Below, piece by piece: positions 38,249 to 45,905 of a stretch of 64,000 bases of DNA. The notes beneath the pieces are model-generated. The model saw nothing but the letters and a program-made list of their open reading frames with translations. It was not told the origin of the DNA and ran no database searches. The position numbers were made by a program, and so were the translations under genes. The stretch's first letter is position 1. Every line of letters begins with the position of its first letter. The stretch covers positions 1 to 64,000 of the forward strand of contig CABYGR010000002.1 of the NCBI GenBank assembly GCA_902518595.1, in the 5' to 3' direction. Source of the stretch: an uncultured Pelagibacteraceae bacterium (lineage in GTDB: Bacteria; Pseudomonadota; Alphaproteobacteria; Pelagibacterales; Pelagibacteraceae).

Positions 38249-39034
38249 ATGAAAACATTTAATTATCACGTACCAAAAGCTGTTAAAGAAGCTTCAAAGT
38301 TAGCATCAACTAGTTCTGCTTTTTTAGCAGGAGGTATGACAACTATCCCTTCACTGAAATTGGGATTAGCAACTTACAAAGATATAATTGATATAAAAAG
38401 TATTAAAAAATTGTCTGGTATTAAAGTAAGTGGAAAATCTGTAACAATTGGTGCAACAACTAAACATGCAGAAGTTGCAGCTTCAAAAGAAGTTCAAAAA
38501 GCAATTCCAGCTCTTGCAAAATTAGCAGGGAACATTGGAGATGCACAAGTTAGAAACAGAGGCACAATTGGTGGATCAATTTCTAATAATGATCCTTCAG
38601 CTTGTTATCCTTCAGCTTGTATGGCTCTTAATGCTACAATTCACACTAATAGCAGAAAAATTTCTGCATCAAAATTTTTTACAGGAATGTTTGAAACAGC
38701 TCTAAAAAAAGGTGAACTTGTTGAAGCAGTTGAATTTGAAGTTCCTGAAAAAGCTGATTATCAAAAACACCCAAATCCAGCATCAAGATATGCTATTATT
38801 GGAGTTTTTGTTGCTAAAAATAAAAAAGAGGTAAATGTTGCAGTAACAGGTGCAAAATCTTCTGTTTATATAGATAAAGATTTATCAAAAAAATTAACTT
38901 CAAGCTTTTCTTCATCATCAATTGAAGGCATTAAGTTAGATCACTCAGAAATGAATTCAGATATGCATGCATCATCTGAATATAGAGCTAATCTAGTTTC
39001 TTTATATGCAAAAAAAGCTGTTGAAGCTTGTTAA
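38249..39034 (+). CDS. coxM: Molybdenum hydroxylase FAD-binding medium subunit
   Basis: The 261-residue flavoprotein belongs to the CoxM/XdhB family: FNYHVPKAVKEASKL, AGGMTTIPSLKLGLA (FAD pyrophosphate loop), and AGNIGDAQVRNRGTIGGSISNNDPSACYP with the TIGG flavin motif. It passes electrons from the Fe-S subunit to the acceptor. AGGAGG at 38237-38242 overlaps the coxL stop TAG. Eighteen bases separate it from the XdhC-type gene. Confidence 0.93.
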   Translation: MKTFNYHVPKAVKEASKLASTSSAFLAGGMTTIPSLKLGLATYKDIIDIKSIKKLSGIKVSGKSVTIGATTKHAEVAASKEVQKAIPALAKLAGNIGDAQVRNRGTIGGSISNNDPSACYPSACMALNATIHTNSRKISASKFFTGMFETALKKGELVEAVEFEVPEKADYQKHPNPASRYAIIGVFVAKNKKEVNVAVTGAKSSVYIDKDLSKKLTSSFSSSSIEGIKLDHSEMNSDMHASSEYRANLVSLYAKKAVEAC

Positions 39035-39052
39035 TTAGAATTTATTTTTCAA

Positions 39053-39382
39053 ATGAAAAACTCATTTGATGAAAAAATTTTAGAAGAAGCACATGACTGG
39101 GTTAAATTAAATCAAAAAGTTGTTTTAGCCACAGTTATTCAAACATGGGGCTCTTCCCCAAGACCAACCGGTAGTAGAATGATAGTGAATGAGAAGGGTG
39201 ATTTCTCTGGTTCGGTTTCAGGTGGATGTGTAGAGTCAGCAGTCGTAAGAGAGTGTATTGGCTTAATTAAAGATAACAAACCTTGTAAAAAAATTGAATT
39301 TAAAGTTTCAAATGAAAGTGCTTGGGAAGTAGGACTTGCTTGCGGTGGTGAAATAGCCGTCTATTTAGAACAAGTTAATTAA
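39053..39382 (+). CDS. XdhC/CoxI N-terminal domain protein
   Basis: The 109-residue product covers only the first domain of XdhC-type maturation factors: VVLATVIQTWGSSPRPTGSRMIV, GSVSGGCVESAVVREC and the final LACGGEIAVYLEQ. XdhC proteins bind molybdenum cofactor, protect or sulfurate it and insert it into molybdenum hydroxylases. The C-terminal Rossmann domain is encoded by the next gene, whose ATG overlaps this stop by one base. Such a two-gene arrangement also occurs in other bacteria. Confidence 0.87.
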   Translation: MKNSFDEKILEEAHDWVKLNQKVVLATVIQTWGSSPRPTGSRMIVNEKGDFSGSVSGGCVESAVVRECIGLIKDNKPCKKIEFKVSNESAWEVGLACGGEIAVYLEQVN

Positions 39383-40065
39383 TGAAATTACAAACATTAA
39401 GATCTATTATTGAAAAAAAGAAAAATAAATCTGAATTTGCAATAATTACAAATCTATCTACAGGTGAGAGTGAAATTTTTGAAAAAGATAAACCGTTAAG
39501 CAAAGAAATGGAGACTCACTCAAATCAAATAAAAGAATTTTTTAAATCAAAAAAAAATGGAGTTATAGAAAATACAGAAATATTTGTAGAAACATATGTA
39601 TTACCAATAAAAGTTATTGTAGTTGGAGCAGTTCATATAGCTCAATATTTAGTAGACTTCGCAAAGAGTTTAAATTTTGAAATTTCTATAATAGATCCAA
39701 GAGGATATTTTGCGTCAGAACAAAGATTTCCTGATATGAAAATAATCAATAAGTGGCCAAATGAAGCTTTTAAAGAAATTGATACAAATGAGAATACTGC
39801 ATTAGTTGCTTTAACACATGATCCAAAAATAGATGATCCAGCATTACAACATGCGTTAAAGAAAAAATTTTATTACATAGGAGCACTGGGAAGTAAAAAA
39901 ACTCACGAAAACAGATGTCAAAGATTAAAAGAGGCTGGATTTAGCGATGAGCAAATTAATTTAATTCATGGACCAATTGGAATTAAATTAGGTGGTAGAT
40001 CTGCCCCTGAGATAGCTTTATCAATTATTGCTCAATTAGTTTCTGAAACTTATAATAAAAAATGA
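39382..40065 (+). CDS. XdhC/CoxF Rossmann-domain protein
   Basis: The 227-residue product carries an N-terminal region of about 75 residues that I cannot assign. The XdhC C-terminal Rossmann domain follows: PIKVIVVGAVHIAQYLVDFA, SIIDPRGYFASEQRFP, ALVALTHDPKIDDPAL, YYIGALGSKKTHENR and GPIGIKLGGRSAPEIALSII. It should act with the preceding domain protein in cofactor delivery to CoxL. Its stop overlaps the start of the exported hydrolase by four bases. Confidence 0.88.
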   Translation: MKLQTLRSIIEKKKNKSEFAIITNLSTGESEIFEKDKPLSKEMETHSNQIKEFFKSKKNGVIENTEIFVETYVLPIKVIVVGAVHIAQYLVDFAKSLNFEISIIDPRGYFASEQRFPDMKIINKWPNEAFKEIDTNENTALVALTHDPKIDDPALQHALKKKFYYIGALGSKKTHENRCQRLKEAGFSDEQINLIHGPIGIKLGGRSAPEIALSIIAQLVSETYNKK

Positions 40066-40991
40066 AAAAAATATTTTTAATTATAATTTTTTTATTTGTT
40101 ACAAATAATCTATTTGCCAATACTTTAGAATACAAAGGTTTAGAAAAATTATCCAAAAATAATACTTTCATGAATGATAAAGGTAAACCTTATTCGGTTG
40201 AAGAAATATCTGATAAAAAAAATTCATTGGTAATAATTTATAATCATGGAAGTATTCAGGATGTGAAGCAGGACCCATGTAAAGCAAAACCTACATTTGG
40301 ATATATTTGGGATGCTGCAGTGGTACCAGCTATTTTAAAATTACATAATAAAAAAATTAATGGATTAGAGGTTAAGATTTATCGTGTATGCTCAGGAGTA
40401 AAAGGTATGTCGGTCAAGAATCAAAAAAAATACAGAAATGAATTAAAATCAAATGGAAAGATTAATTTAGTAGATGAGTTTAAAAATATTAAAAGACAAA
40501 ATATAATTCTAAATGAAATTGAAAATTTGAAAAATCTTGGATTTGATAAAATAATCCTTTCAGGATGGTCAGCCGGTGGATGGTCATCTCTAATTTTACA
40601 ATCAAGATATCCAGAAAAAATTATAGGAACAATTGCTTTTAACCCAGCCTTTGCGGGGCCGAAAAATGAATGGCAAAAAAAATTTCCTGAGTGGGGTGCT
40701 TTTAGAGAACTTCAAGTAAATGAATTTAATAAAGCAGACACAATAAATGCAATCGTTTTTGCGCATAAAGATGACATATTTGAAGATCCTAAAACTTTAT
40801 TATTTTTTGAAAATTTTAAAGGTTTGAGTCTTATTGATTATAGTGAATTAAAACCAACCAGATGTACTTGGGCCAATGTAGACAAAAAAATGCCATCAAA
40901 TAAAGGACATAATATTCCACAATCAAAATGTTTTACAAAATATTTAGAAGATAAAAATTATCTGATTTCATTTCTTGAAAATATTCTTTAA
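40062..40991 (+). CDS. Exported alpha/beta hydrolase of unknown substrate
   Basis: The 309-residue product has a clear signal peptide (KKIFLIIIFLFVTNNLFA, cleavage near residue 20). An alpha/beta hydrolase fold has its nucleophile elbow in ILSGWSAGGWSSL near residue 172, a likely acid in FAHKDDIFEDP, and a His in KGHNIPQSKC near the end. Several cysteines (DPCKAK, RVCSG, TRCTW, SKCF) could form disulfides in the periplasm. It is embedded between maturation genes with overlaps of four and one bases, so it is co-translated with them. I do not recognise a named family. Confidence 0.75.
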   Translation: MKKIFLIIIFLFVTNNLFANTLEYKGLEKLSKNNTFMNDKGKPYSVEEISDKKNSLVIIYNHGSIQDVKQDPCKAKPTFGYIWDAAVVPAILKLHNKKINGLEVKIYRVCSGVKGMSVKNQKKYRNELKSNGKINLVDEFKNIKRQNIILNEIENLKNLGFDKIILSGWSAGGWSSLILQSRYPEKIIGTIAFNPAFAGPKNEWQKKFPEWGAFRELQVNEFNKADTINAIVFAHKDDIFEDPKTLLFFENFKGLSLIDYSELKPTRCTWANVDKKMPSNKGHNIPQSKCFTKYLEDKNYLISFLENIL

Positions 40992-41566
40992 TGATTAAAG
41001 CAATTTTTCTTGCAGCTGGTCAATCTAAAAGACTTAAATCTGAAAATAAACTCACTAAATTATATAAAAAAACTCCATTAATAAATCATTCATTAAAAAC
41101 ACTACAAAAAAGTAAAGTAAACAAAGTTATTATTGTACTTGGTCACGATCATAAAAAAGTTAAAAAAATAATTAAAAAAAATAAAAAAAATATTTTTATT
41201 TATAATAAAAATTTTAAAAAAGGTATGGCATCATCTATAAAAGTAGGTTTAAGAAAAATAACTAAAAATGATGAAGGATTTATAATTGTTCAATCGGATA
41301 TGCCGTTTATAAAGAAAGTTGATATCAATAAAATTTTTAATTCAATTAAGTTAAAAAAGTTTTTAGTCTATGTTTTAAAGTTTAAAAACAAAATAGGTAA
41401 TCCAATAGGTTTTGATATTTCTTTGATCAAAAAATTTAAAAATATTAAAGGCGAATTTGGTGCAAAATTTATGGTCAAAAGACTTAAGAACAGAACAAAA
41501 TTTATTAGGATAAGTACAGCTAAATCTTTTAAAGATTTTGATAAGGCTTCAGATTTTAGAATCTGA
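40991..41566 (+). CDS. MobA/MocA-type molybdopterin nucleotidyltransferase
   Basis: The 191-residue protein begins IKAIFLAAGQSKRLKSENKLTKLY, the nucleotide-binding LAAGxSxRxG-like loop, and has VVQSDMPFIKKVDINKIF with the metal-binding Asp and KIGNPIGFDISLI. It resembles MocA, which attaches CMP to the cofactor of molybdenum hydroxylases; that suits its position after coxSLM and xdhC. GMP versus CMP specificity is inferred from context only. Very lysine-rich. It overlaps the opposing msrQ gene by 18 bases. Confidence 0.85.
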   Translation: MIKAIFLAAGQSKRLKSENKLTKLYKKTPLINHSLKTLQKSKVNKVIIVLGHDHKKVKKIIKKNKKNIFIYNKNFKKGMASSIKVGLRKITKNDEGFIIVQSDMPFIKKVDINKIFNSIKLKKFLVYVLKFKNKIGNPIGFDISLIKKFKNIKGEFGAKFMVKRLKNRTKFIRISTAKSFKDFDKASDFRI

Positions 41567-42130
41567 TTTATTAAAATTGATTCTAAAAAGTAAAAGAATT
41601 ATTAAAATTATCAGAAAAATAAGTGGTTTAAAAAATATAGTTTTTGATAACCAAATAAAATGAAGTACCCCAAAAATAGAAATTATATAAATTAATCTAT
41701 GAATTTTTTTCCAATTTTGTTTTAAAATTCTTATCATTTTGTCTGATGAAGTGATTGCAAGAGGAATTAATAAAAGCCATGCAGAAAATCCAATAAATAC
41801 AAATTTCTTTTTAAGAACGTCATCAATCAATGGCTTAAAATCGAATCTATAATCAAGTCCAACATAACTTAACATATGTATTGAGGCATAGAAAAAAGCA
41901 AACAATCCAAGCATTCTTCTAAATTTAATCCATTCTAAAGATTTTGTAATTTTTTTGAGGGGCGTCATTGAGAGAGTTAAAAAAATAAAAATAAGTGTCC
42001 ACTCGCCAAAATGGTTTATAATCCTATCTACAGGTTCTGGCCCTAATTTATCGTAAAATATTTGATAAGTAATTATATAAATTGGCCAAAGGGATATTAA
42101 AAAGACAGCAGGCTTAAAATAATTTTTCAA
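41549..42130 (-). CDS. msrQ: MsrQ, heme-binding membrane subunit of periplasmic methionine sulfoxide reductase
   Basis: The 193-residue membrane protein (about six helices) belongs to the ferric reductase-like YedZ family. Putative heme ligands lie in FAFFYASIHMLSYVGLDY and in WKKIHRLIYIISIFGVLHFIWL. MsrQ feeds electrons from the quinone pool or flavin reductase to MsrP. It follows msrP after six bases. Confidence 0.92.
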   Translation of the reverse strand: MKNYFKPAVFLISLWPIYIITYQIFYDKLGPEPVDRIINHFGEWTLIFIFLTLSMTPLKKITKSLEWIKFRRMLGLFAFFYASIHMLSYVGLDYRFDFKPLIDDVLKKKFVFIGFSAWLLLIPLAITSSDKMIRILKQNWKKIHRLIYIISIFGVLHFIWLSKTIFFKPLIFLIILIILLLFRINFNKSDSKI

Positions 42131-42136
42131 TTTATT

Positions 42137-43036
42137 TTAGTAATTCTTTTTTAAATCCATACCACTATAAAGATTAGCAACTTGATCTCCATAGCCGTTG
42201 AACATCAAAGTTTTTATCCTTGGAGCTAAAATACTTTCTCCAATTACTCTCTCTGTAGCTTGAGACCATCTTGGATGATCAACTTCAGGATTTACGTTAG
42301 AGTAAAAACCATACTCTCTCGGTGAAGCATTCTTCCAGGCAGTGTTTGGCATATTTTTTGTTAATTTAACTCTAACAATTGATTTCGCACTTTTAAAACC
42401 ATACTTCCACGGTATGAATATTCTTAATGGTGCTCCATTTTGATTTGGCAAAGGTTTGCCATATAAACCTGTTACAACTGTCGTAAGAGGGTGCATTGCT
42501 TCATCTAATCTCAAACCTTCAATATAAGGCCAGTTTAAAACAGGATATCTTTGACCAACCATTTCTTCAGGATTATAAACAGTTTCAAATTCAACAAATT
42601 TTGCTGATGGTTTAATCTGAACTTTATTAAGTAATTCGCTTAATGAAAAACCTAACCACGGTATCACCATTGACCAACCTTCAACACACCTAAGTTTCAT
42701 AATTCTTTCTTCAGATTTAATTGCTAGAATTTCTTCAATAGGGAGCTCTAAAGATTTTTCGACTTCACCTTCAATTTTAATACTCCAAGGTCTTGTAGTA
42801 AAATTTTTTGCTCTTCTATGAGGATCACTTTTACCAGTACCGAATTCATAAAAGTTATTATAGGTTGTTATATCCTCATAACTATTTGGTTCATTTAGAT
42901 TACCGGCTTTAGCATTTATTAATGGAACTGAGCTTAATGTGAGTGCACCTAGTCCATAGCCCATAGATTTAATAAAAGATCTTCTGTCATTATAAATTTT
43001 TTCAGGAGTAATTTCCGAATATTTAAATTTTTTCAT
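42137..43036 (-). CDS. msrP: MsrP, molybdenum-dependent periplasmic methionine sulfoxide reductase
   Basis: MsrP (299 residues) is a sulfite oxidase-fold enzyme that repairs oxidised methionine in periplasmic proteins. The twin-arginine signal DRRSFIKSMGYGLGALTLSS lies at residues 17-36. The molybdenum-ligating cysteine is in MKLRCVEGWSMVIPW near residue 115. GAPLRIFIPWKYGFKSAKSI and WKNASPREYGFYSNVNPEVDHPRW are typical of YedY. The start overlaps the moaE end by 14 bases, so it is translated in the moaA-moaC-moaD-moaE run. Confidence 0.94.
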   Translation of the reverse strand: MKKFKYSEITPEKIYNDRRSFIKSMGYGLGALTLSSVPLINAKAGNLNEPNSYEDITTYNNFYEFGTGKSDPHRRAKNFTTRPWSIKIEGEVEKSLELPIEEILAIKSEERIMKLRCVEGWSMVIPWLGFSLSELLNKVQIKPSAKFVEFETVYNPEEMVGQRYPVLNWPYIEGLRLDEAMHPLTTVVTGLYGKPLPNQNGAPLRIFIPWKYGFKSAKSIVRVKLTKNMPNTAWKNASPREYGFYSNVNPEVDHPRWSQATERVIGESILAPRIKTLMFNGYGDQVANLYSGMDLKKNY

Positions 43037-43475
43037 TGTTTATTGGATTTCCTTTTAACCAAGCACTATCTTCATTTTCGTAATGTTCTTTTTTCCATAT
43101 TGGAGATCTTTTTTTAATTTCTTCAATTATATATCTTGAAAGCACATAAGCTTGATCACGGTGTTTGCAAGCGACTGCGATAATTATGCTTATCTCTCCT
43201 AAGTTTAGACGTCCTTTGGCATGTTCTATAAAAACTGCTTTATCTTTAATATTTAACTTTTGATCTGCTTCATTATAAATTTCCTCAAAACTTTTAATCA
43301 CCATTTCATCGTGACTATCATAAGTTATTCCTGTTACTGTTTTATTATCGTTAATATTTCTTACAGTTCCTAAAAAATAAATTGATGCTCCAAACTTTGA
43401 GTCTTTAATAAATTTTTCAGCGTTTGAAGTAAGTATTTTCTCTTTTTTAAAATCTACTATTTTTGTATGAAGCAT
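43023..43475 (-). CDS. moaE: Molybdopterin synthase catalytic subunit MoaE
   Basis: MoaE (150 residues) converts precursor Z to molybdopterin with sulfur from MoaD. The motifs GASIYFLGTVRN, ITYDSHDEMVIKSF, KAVFIEHAKGRLNLGEISIIIAVAC and RSPIWKKEHYENEDSAWLKGN, with the catalytic lysines, are present. The ATG overlaps the moaD stop (TAATG), and its ribosome binding site lies inside the MoaD glycine codons. msrP follows with a 14-base overlap. Confidence 0.95.
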   Translation of the reverse strand: MLHTKIVDFKKEKILTSNAEKFIKDSKFGASIYFLGTVRNINDNKTVTGITYDSHDEMVIKSFEEIYNEADQKLNIKDKAVFIEHAKGRLNLGEISIIIAVACKHRDQAYVLSRYIIEEIKKRSPIWKKEHYENEDSAWLKGNPINNEKI

Positions 43476-43744
43476 TAACCTCCCCCGATAGGAGGTATAA
43501 TACCAATCTTTTGATCTTTTGTGATTTTATAATTGTCGCTAATTATTTCGTTATTTTCTGAACAAAAAGCTGAAGATTTTACAACTTTGATAAAACTCTC
43601 ATTACCTTTAAAATTTTTATCTAAATATTTAATGATTTCGTTTCTTAAATCATCTACTGAAGCTTTATCTTGAACCTTAAGTTCTAAATGACCTTTATCA
43701 CTAAAATCTCTACTAGCACCAAACAATTCTAATTTGATTTTCAT
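43475..43744 (-). CDS. moaD: Molybdopterin synthase sulfur carrier MoaD
   Basis: This ubiquitin-like protein (89 residues) ends in IGIIPPIGGG, the Gly-Gly tail that is thiocarboxylated and donates sulfur to MoaE. It starts KIKLELFGASRDFSDKGHLELKV. It overlaps the thioesterase gene upstream by four bases and moaE downstream by one base. Its final codons form both the moaE ribosome binding site and a hairpin. Confidence 0.93.
   Translation of the reverse strand: MKIKLELFGASRDFSDKGHLELKVQDKASVDDLRNEIIKYLDKNFKGNESFIKVVKSSAFCSENNEIISDNYKITKDQKIGIIPPIGGG
43478..43496 (-). promoter_or_regulatory. Hairpin that can sequester the moaE ribosome binding site
   Basis: On the coding strand ACCTCC (43496-43491, across the Ile-Pro-Pro codons of MoaD) can pair with GGAGGT (43483-43478, the last Gly codons) around a seven-base loop. 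The GGAGG lies three bases before the moaE ATG. Folding would hide the initiation site until a ribosome finishing moaD opens the hairpin, a classic design for translational coupling. The pairing is seen in the sequence; the function is inferred. Confidence 0.5.
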
Positions 43745-44211
43745 TTTTTGACCTTAGATGAAAATTTTAAATTTTCATAATTGAATTTAGATTTATTCTT
43801 ATTAATAAAATCATCCATTAACTTGACTTTTTCATTTTCAAATTCTGCAACTTTTCTTTCATTTAGATCTACATACAAAGCTAGAATTTCAATTGTTGAG
43901 GCTAGGAATTTTTTTTCTTTGTGAATCATTTCCATTTTATATTGAAGTCTTTTTTTATCATGATCAAAATAAACACAATTAATATCTACTTCATCATTTA
44001 GTTGAAGCTCTTGATTGTAAGTTATGTGAGACTCTACAATCATTGTACTTTTCTTAGTTGTTTTTGCTGAGTGCTCACCCATCTGAAAAATATTATTTAA
44101 TGTATCAGCACCATATTTATCAAACATTAATAGATAATATGAAACATTCATATGATCGTTGTAATCAATCCAATCTTTAATTACTTTTTGGGTACTTAAA
44201 TAAACTGACAT
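43741..44211 (-). CDS. Hotdog-fold thioesterase
   Basis: The 156-residue protein has the hotdog pattern of 4-hydroxybenzoyl-CoA thioesterase-like enzymes: VIKDWIDYNDHMNVSYYLLMFDKYGAD (with the active-site Asp/Asn-His-Met), ESHITYNQELQLNDEVDINCVYFDHDKKRLQYKMEMIHK and STIEILALYVDLNERKVAEF. It would hydrolyse an acyl-CoA of unknown identity. Its presence between moaC and moaD, overlapping moaD by four bases, is odd, since no known Moco step needs a thioesterase. Confidence 0.83.
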   Translation of the reverse strand: MSVYLSTQKVIKDWIDYNDHMNVSYYLLMFDKYGADTLNNIFQMGEHSAKTTKKSTMIVESHITYNQELQLNDEVDINCVYFDHDKKRLQYKMEMIHKEKKFLASTIEILALYVDLNERKVAEFENEKVKLMDDFINKNKSKFNYENLKFSSKVKK

Positions 44212-44217
44212 TAAATA

Positions 44218-44763
44218 TTAAAAAATATTTTTTAGGAACTTAGGTAGACCATCTGGATTTTTCCATAATCCACTTTTTCCACCTTCTTTAATTAACAACT
44301 TGACGTTATCAATTTTCAAATGGGGATTTACTATTTTACTTAAATCATAAATAGTTATTAACGCAGCATTAACACCCATGATTGCTTCCATTTCAACACC
44401 TGTTTTAGCAACTGCAGATACTACACAAAAAACTTCAAGTGAATTATCAACTTCATTCATTATAATTTTAGTAGCAGTATGATCAATTGGAAGTGGGTGA
44501 CATAAAGGAATTAGTTCACTTGTTTTTTTAACCCCTAATACAGCCGATACCTCAGCCAAAGTAATTGGATCTCCTTTAGGCATCTTTTTATTCTTAATTA
44601 AATTAAAAACTTCTTTTCCTACATAAATTTTTCCAGAAGCTAATGCTCTTCTAAATGTTTCTTTTTTTGAAGAAACATCAACCATATTAAAAGAGTTTTT
44701 TTGAAATATTTCTTTTGCCCAATCTTTGAGTTCTTCTTGATTAACAATCTTTAAATTTTTCAT
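44218..44763 (-). CDS. moaC: Cyclic pyranopterin monophosphate synthase MoaC
   Basis: MoaC (181 residues) forms cyclic pyranopterin monophosphate from the MoaA product. FNMVDVSSKKETFRRALASGKI, TSELIPLCHPLPIDHT with the catalytic histidine, and CVVSAVAKTGVEMEAIMGVNAALITIYD are family motifs. It starts one base after the moaA stop region and precedes the thioesterase gene by six bases. Confidence 0.96.
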   Translation of the reverse strand: MKNLKIVNQEELKDWAKEIFQKNSFNMVDVSSKKETFRRALASGKIYVGKEVFNLIKNKKMPKGDPITLAEVSAVLGVKKTSELIPLCHPLPIDHTATKIIMNEVDNSLEVFCVVSAVAKTGVEMEAIMGVNAALITIYDLSKIVNPHLKIDNVKLLIKEGGKSGLWKNPDGLPKFLKNIF

Positions 44764-45756
44764 TTAACCACCAGTCTTTGAAAGATTTTTTGTTAATCCA
44801 GTTTCTCCAAGCTCAAGATAATGAGATTCTTTTTTAAACTTCATTTGTCCCAAAATTAGTTCTTTTAATTCTTCAGTTTGATCATCTTTTTGTAACAAAT
44901 GTCTTATACTTATTCCAGTATTTCCAAACAAACAAAGTCTCAAGTCACCTTTTGATGTAATTCTAAGACGATTACATGATTTACAAAAATCTTTAGAATA
45001 TGGCGCAATAATTCCAAACTTACCTTTGTAATCTGGATTTATATAATTTAATGATGGACCTGCATCCTGGCCTAAGGTTTGATAAATCCACTTATTTTCA
45101 ATTAAGTAATTTTTGAATATCTTAGATGAAATATGATATCTATTAAAATAATCTAAATTATCTCCAGTTTGCATTAATTCAATATATCTAAAATTTACTT
45201 TATTAATTTTTATATATTCAGCCCAAGAATCAAAATCTTTTTTAGAAGAATTAACACCATTTAAAAGAACTGCATTAATTTTAATATTATCAAAATTTAA
45301 ACTTTGTAAAATCTCTATACCTTTTAGAATTTCAGGTAATCTGTCATGTTTTGTAATACTTTTAAATGTTTCCCTATCTAAACTATCAATACTAATATTA
45401 ATTCCATCTAAACCACTATCAATTAGTAACTTTGCTTTTTGATCAAGATGATATCCATTCGTTGTAATGACAATTTTTTTAATAGATGTTTCATTTTTTA
45501 AAATTTTTACAATTTCATAAAAATCTTTTCTAACTGTTGGTTCTCCACCTGTTAATCTTATTTTCTGAACTCCTAATTCAGAAAATCCTTTAGCCAACCT
45601 TCTAATTTCATCTATGTTGAGAAATTTTCTATTGTCACTCTTATCTGCTTGATAACCATTGGGTAGACAGTATCCGCATTTAAAATTACATACCTCAGTG
45701 ATGGACATTCTTATATAAGGAAATTTTCTTCCAAAGTTATCTTGCAAATGTTGCAT
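44764..45756 (-). CDS. moaA: GTP 3',8-cyclase MoaA (radical SAM)
   Basis: This radical SAM enzyme (330 residues) starts Moco synthesis from GTP. The N-terminal cluster motif CNFKCGYC is near residue 18, followed by IRLTGGEPTVRKDF. The C-terminal second cluster uses FCKSCNRLRITSKGDLRLCLF. The protein ends in LSKTGG, the conserved Gly-Gly tail needed for activity. It is the first gene of the moaA-moaC-thioesterase-moaD-moaE-msrP-msrQ run and is divergent from the sulfite dehydrogenase gene. The 149-base gap contains AT-rich sequence without a recognisable Moco riboswitch. Confidence 0.97.
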   Translation of the reverse strand: MQHLQDNFGRKFPYIRMSITEVCNFKCGYCLPNGYQADKSDNRKFLNIDEIRRLAKGFSELGVQKIRLTGGEPTVRKDFYEIVKILKNETSIKKIVITTNGYHLDQKAKLLIDSGLDGINISIDSLDRETFKSITKHDRLPEILKGIEILQSLNFDNIKINAVLLNGVNSSKKDFDSWAEYIKINKVNFRYIELMQTGDNLDYFNRYHISSKIFKNYLIENKWIYQTLGQDAGPSLNYINPDYKGKFGIIAPYSKDFCKSCNRLRITSKGDLRLCLFGNTGISIRHLLQKDDQTEELKELILGQMKFKKESHYLELGETGLTKNLSKTGG

Positions 45757-45905
45757 AAAATAAACTTATACTAGAATTAATCATTAATAAATTTAAATAA
45801 ATAGTAAAACTCAATAATGAATTTCAACCAGAAATTGTAAATTATTTTTTTTATATTTACTTTTTTTATTTTTGATAAAATACTTACTAATTGGAGGTCT
45901 TTTTT

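Noticed and set aside
45757-45905. Moco riboswitch between moaA and the sulfite dehydrogenase gene
   Set aside because: The 149-base gap is AT-rich without the GC helices of the known Moco RNA motif. Likewise no glutamine RNA could be traced before glnA (31631-31771).
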